DNA of 64,000 nt from Lateolabrax maculatus (Eukaryota > Chordata > Actinopteri > Acropomatiformes > Lateolabracidae): the NCBI GenBank assembly GCA_031216445.1, contig CM062213.1, positions 3,362,001-3,426,000 on the forward strand. The letters run 5' to 3'. Positions 60,501 to 64,000 of this stretch are shown here, piece after piece. Below the pieces are notes generated by a model that was not told the DNA's origin, made no database searches, and saw nothing but the letters and a program-made list of their open reading frames with translations. Position 1 is the stretch's first letter. Every line of letters begins with the position of its first letter. Position numbers and translations under genes: made by a program.

Positions 60501-63500
60501 AAGTGCAATACTAACTCGCTGGAGTACCCCTTTTGAATACCTCTTTGTTAGAATGCAGGGCTGTAGATGAAAACCTATAAAGGAACGTGGAGGAGACAAA
60601 AGCAGGGCAACAACCTTGAACTCGGAGCTCTCAGCAGATCGTGATACTTTACCGTGAGAAGTGTGGATGTGATGAATGGATTGGTGCTAGTGTGTGTTTG
60701 GAGCGTGATTTCTAATAACGTGCACAAGTCTCTCCACTTCCTGGGTTCATCACCTCAGCGGTTGGACCCATTAAAAAGGTCCTTCCTTCCCTTTCTCCAG
60801 CAGGCAGGTAGGTGTCTCAGAATTCCCCAGTGTTAATGTGGACCAATGAAAATAGCTCATATTGAGCTGATAGTATCAGCTGTCTTTTTCTACCATTAAT
60901 GTTGTAGTAACAGGCTGACTTTTTTTCTAAGTTTTTGATTCATATTGAATATGATGCTGCACTACCGGTGGGAAACTGGCTTTAAAATAAAAGGTGATAT
61001 AACAGATTTTAGGATGCCTCGATTGATTATGTGAGCAGTGTTGGCTTGCTGTAGGATATCCTGACCAGTTCAGCTTCAAACAAGCATATACAACTGATTT
61101 ATCTACACACACTCTGTGGAGACGTGACACTCAAGAGCCCCCAGATGGCCAACAGCCGGAAAACAAAGAAGCCCTGCCACAAAGACCAGACCACCTGGAG
61201 ATCCTGCAGTGAAGTCCACAACACCCACAGCAGAAGACAGAAGACGAAGACCCGGGCTGAGCACAGATTCAGAAGAAGTTTTTCACACACATTTTGCAAC
61301 TGATAAGATCTGAAACATATTGATGGGAACGTTTGTTGCATTGAAATGTGGACATTTCAGTTTTGTTAACCTTTTCTTTATGAGAGGTCATTGAAGGCTG
61401 TAGAATTATCTAAATTGACAAGATAGCAAGTTAATTTTAGGTAAATGCATCTTCTCAGTATGATGAATGATTGTTGTGATTAACGGAAGGAAATTATGGT
61501 TCATTGATTTGTGCTTTTATATCCCATATTTTGCTGAGTGATATTTTGATTGGTGTGACAACCTATTATCTTCAAAAGATGGTAGACTTTGTTTGCTTTG
61601 AATAATGTGTTTTATACATCTTAGTGGGTGTGTAGTTTGTGTGTTCAAGCGGGGTTAATGCCTTTTATTAATGCAGCTTTAATATACAACTTGGACACAA
61701 TAGTTGATGCGTCTGCAGATGACGTGTGTTGCCATACATTTGCTTGGTGCAAATTGGTGGATATAATACTTTATACATTTTAAAGAAATACATTATTCAT
61801 GTATACCTACATCATTTATTCAGATGACAGAATCATTAACAAGACTTGGGTGTAGTTACTTTTGAGGTTGGAGCTCATCGCCTCATCAGCTGGTCCTAGT
61901 GGTTAGGGTTTAAAGCTGATCTTATGAATGAATGTTTAAATTTACAGTTTAAGTCATGAACTTTATCTTCCCCAATCATTTCTTTTGATTCTGGTCCACA
62001 TATTCCATCCATGCAGACTAATGGATCATTCATGCTTTAGTAGGCAGTGAATAACCGGTTGATGCTGCTTGTCTCTCATTCCAGCGAGAGAACCTGGTGG
62101 TTGTGGTCATTAGCTGCTGATGGGAAGTTTACAGGAGGAGTTTGCATAAATCTCAAGTGCATCAGTTCCTTTTTCCCTGTTTGGCTCAGTGGTAGTGACT
62201 TGTCCTATGAGGAGGTACTCGTGTACTCTTCTTGAAGGTCACTGCCACCAAATTATGTTTAGGGAGAAAATACTTCTTTCTCAAATGGGCCAGCACAAAC
62301 AGCACAATGTATCTGCCTTCCACTGCCACAAAATAAAGATGGGCTTTTTTTAACTGCCCAGTTGTCAACTTTGTATTTATTTCAGAATGTTAACTGCAGT
62401 ATATGTGTGTGTGCACACACAAGTAATGATGTGGGTGACATTTATTCTTGGATCAATTGAGGGAATGTTTCATTAGAAGTTTTACTACTGTGTTTCACTT
62501 TTTCTGATTTGAGTGCATATTTTGTCAGCTGGGAAATTGATAATTGTTTAAAAACAATATGGAGCTTTTTCTGTCACAGCGTTGTATTCTCTGAATTATA
62601 GACCCCAAATCATGTTGCATCTTGTGGTATATTATATGAGGGCGTATTTTAAAATGTTTGATCTTGTTCTTGGTTTCCAGCTCCCCCCAAAGAAGAGAAG
62701 CAAAGTGAGAAGGAACAGAAAGAGAAGGAACCAGCCCCGGCTCCTGAGAAACCTTCCCCAGTGTCTGCAACACCAGTCAAAGGAAACAAGAAGAAGTCCC
62801 CCACTAAAGCAGCCAAGGTTTCCCCAAAGGGCAAGAAGCCTCCACTTCACACCACCAGCTCAAAGGCGTCCAAGAAACCTGCAACACTCCAGAGTAAAAC
62901 TGCAGCAAAGTCCAAGAAACCAGGCCAGCTGCCCGCCCGCACCTCTTCTCCCTTTCCTCCAGGTCCGATCCACGTCACAGGAGCACTGAGAGTCACCAAG
63001 TCCAACTTTACCATTCCCAAGAAGCAGCCACAACAGAAGGATGCTCCATCCCATAGTCAGTCCTCCTCTTCCTCCAGAGTCCCATCTTCTGTTTCCTCAG
63101 CTCCCTCCAGCCACTCCTCGTCCTCCAGACATTCACATTCAGCTGCTTCAGCGCCTCCTGCGTCCTCCATGCCGCCTCCACCCAACAACCAGATGAGACA
63201 GAACATTCGCCGCTCGCTGACAGACATCCTCTATAAGAGGTAAGAGCCCCACAATAGTTCAGAATACTTTTGTTGTTTTTAAAACTCTTACAGTAAATCT
63301 TTGGCTAAATACCGTTAAACACTCTATCTGTTGTGTTCCTTACCACCAGGGTGAGCGACAGTGACGACCTGAAAATGACTGAGAGTGAAGTGGGAAGGCT
63401 GGCAGTTGCCATTGAAAAAGAAATGTTCAACCTCTGCCTCAGCACTGACAGCAAGTACAAGAACAAATACAGGTCCCTCATGTTCAACCTGAAAGATCCC

Positions 63501-64000
63501 AAAAACAAAGTGAGTCAACACGACATGCATGCGCTTACATTGTCAGTCATGTACTCCTCTTTTCTTGCCTACAGCCTGAAAAGCTTTGGTTTTTCTGAGT
63601 TTACTTGATGTCCCTCATGCTGAGATGTTAAAAGACTGTGTGGTATGTTTGTCTCAGGGTTTGTTCTACAGGGTGGTGGGTGGTGAGGTGAGTCCCTTCA
63701 GGCTGGTGAGACTAAGTGCTGAAGAGTTGCTTTCCAAAGAGATTTCTGAGTGGAGGAAGCCCGATGCTCCTGAGGTAAATGTTACTTCCCTTACAACTTG
63801 ACACCAAACACAGGTCAACTTGACATTCAGAGAGCTCCCTGTTGAGAGCTTGTTTTACAAGGATGCATACAATTGCTACAGCGTGTATGGTTGTCTCCTG
63901 CAGGCCCAGTCTCCCAGTGCGAGGGTCCATTCAGGGCAGGGCAAACTGGGCAACAGGCATGACTCTGGCTCACATAGCATGGACATGGAGGATGCCCCAC
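54431..64000 (+). CDS. dido1: Death inducer-obliterator 1, 5' part (3' truncated by window)
   Basis: Nuclear H3K4me3 reader with a TFIIS-like domain contacting RNA polymerase II. Coding exons: 54431-54512, 54809-55874, 56186-56606, 57137-57499, 59584-59803, 62681-63239, 63350-63509, 63658-63774, 63904 to beyond 64000; about 1028 codons are present. The start ATG gives MEENASPALSLAPEPEQ; this N-terminus is not conserved with human. Conserved parts are KKTWGFRRSTVAKRE, RRSGRQSKRTDKLEEFL, the PHD (residues about 366-430), MGIKGRIEKATNPTGKKK, KCIGPGC with QPDSVYC, SWSSDHNYIAVTPEKTT, and the TFIIS central domain (about 890-996). All phases close. The 57137 acceptor has a weak pyrimidine tract and an in-frame AG at 57146 is an alternative. 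The SPOC domain and C-terminus lie outside the window. Confidence 0.94.
54809..56606 (+). CDS. dido1: DIDO1 N-terminal region and PHD finger (two exons)
   Basis: Exon 54809-55874 encodes the Lys/Arg- and Asp/Glu-rich N-terminal region and ends in the first PHD cysteines (YDPNALYCICRQKHNKR). Exon 56186-56606 completes it with MICCDRCEEWFHGDCVGI, LMERNGEDYICPNC and the linker to IKIFQP. The C4HC3 ligands are all present and identical in spacing to human DIDO1. The intron splits the PHD at the same Arg codon. Confidence 0.95.
57137..57499 (+). CDS. dido1: DIDO1 exon with CIGPGC zinc motif
   Basis: Begins with a Lys/Glu/Ala-rich low-complexity stretch. It then carries KCIGPGCENNAQPDSVYC and NDCILRHAAATMKSI, matching human KCIGPGC/QPDSVYCSNDCILKHAAATMK, a small Cys cluster typical of DIDO1. 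The low-complexity lead-in is longer than in human. Confidence 0.9.
57500..59583 (+). other. dido1: DIDO1 intron upstream of exon 59584
   Basis: AT-rich intron with no conserved peptide on either strand. It ends in a cttaccgtccacccag acceptor. Confidence 0.5.
60104..60534. mobile_element. Non-autonomous DNA transposon (MITE) with terminal inverted repeats
   Basis: The left end reads AAAGGGGCACTCCACGGATT. The right end, on the opposite strand, reads AAAAGGGGTACTCCAGCGA, so the termini match over about 14 bp with one transition. The 430-bp interior has no ORF. The flanks are TTG(A) on the left and (T)TGA on the right. It sits in the DIDO1 intron 59804-62680. The structure fits a MITE; no family name is assigned. 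Confidence 0.65.
62681..63774 (+). CDS. dido1: DIDO1 linker and TFIIS central domain (three exons)
   Basis: Exon 62681-63239 is Lys/Pro/Ser-rich and ends NNQMRQNIRRSLTDILYK. Exons 63350-63509 and 63658-63774 continue VSDSDDLKMTESEVGRLA, IEKEMFNLC, KYKNKYRSLMFNLKDPKN and GLFYRVVGGEVSPFRLVRL. This is the TFIIS domain II-like fold that in DIDO1 binds the Pol II jaw. Confidence 0.95.
63904..64000 (+). CDS. dido1: DIDO1 exon, truncated by the window end
   Basis: Starts after ctcctgcag in phase 0 and reads AQSPSARVHSGQGKLGNRH and onward, still open at 64000. This is the post-TFIIS linker; no domain is visible in the part present. Confidence 0.8.

Overview
This is vertebrate nuclear DNA, most likely from a teleost (percomorph-type) fish. 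Evidence: intron-rich genes with canonical GT-AG junctions, compact introns, abundant (CA/GT)n microsatellites, CpG-rich promoters, and proteins that match human orthologues well but carry extra Met/Gln-rich repeats. I see no bacterial, viral or CRISPR-like system. The gene models below are hand-spliced; every intron phase closes.

Layout: (1) 1-31.2 kb, minus strand: NCOA3 (p160 nuclear receptor coactivator 3), 21 coding exons from ATG 12483 to stop 2435, 1608 residues. The non-coding 5' exons lie at 14640-14707 and in a CpG-rich promoter region at 30.6-31.2 kb, separated by a 16 kb first intron. (2) 31.2-33.3 kb: short intergenic or divergent-promoter interval. (3) 33.3-51.05 kb, plus strand: ZMYND8 (PHD-bromo-PWWP-MYND chromatin reader), 19 core coding exons (1185 residues from ATG 41313) plus a 14-nt upstream coding exon at 36477-36490 that gives a 1204-residue isoform. 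(4) 51.15-64 kb, plus strand: DIDO1 (death inducer-obliterator 1), 5' complete and 3' truncated by the window; its CpG promoter begins within about 150 bp of the likely ZMYND8 poly(A) site.

All three products act in chromatin-coupled transcription. NCOA3 bridges liganded nuclear receptors to CBP/p300 and arginine methyltransferases. ZMYND8 reads combined H3 methyl/acetyl marks and recruits repressor or activator complexes. DIDO1 reads H3K4me3 and carries a TFIIS-like domain that contacts RNA polymerase II. The NCOA3/ZMYND8 divergent arrangement matches the human 20q13 order as I remember it. DIDO1 next to ZMYND8 is not the human arrangement.

Most notable points: two very short coding exons (the terminal 12-nt exon of NCOA3 and the 14-nt upstream exon of ZMYND8); coding minisatellites that lengthen NCOA3; a complementary CA/GU repeat pair in the NCOA3 3' UTR; upstream ORFs in NCOA3 and DIDO1 leaders; a TIR-flanked MITE in a DIDO1 intron; and a full CTCF consensus in an NCOA3 intron.
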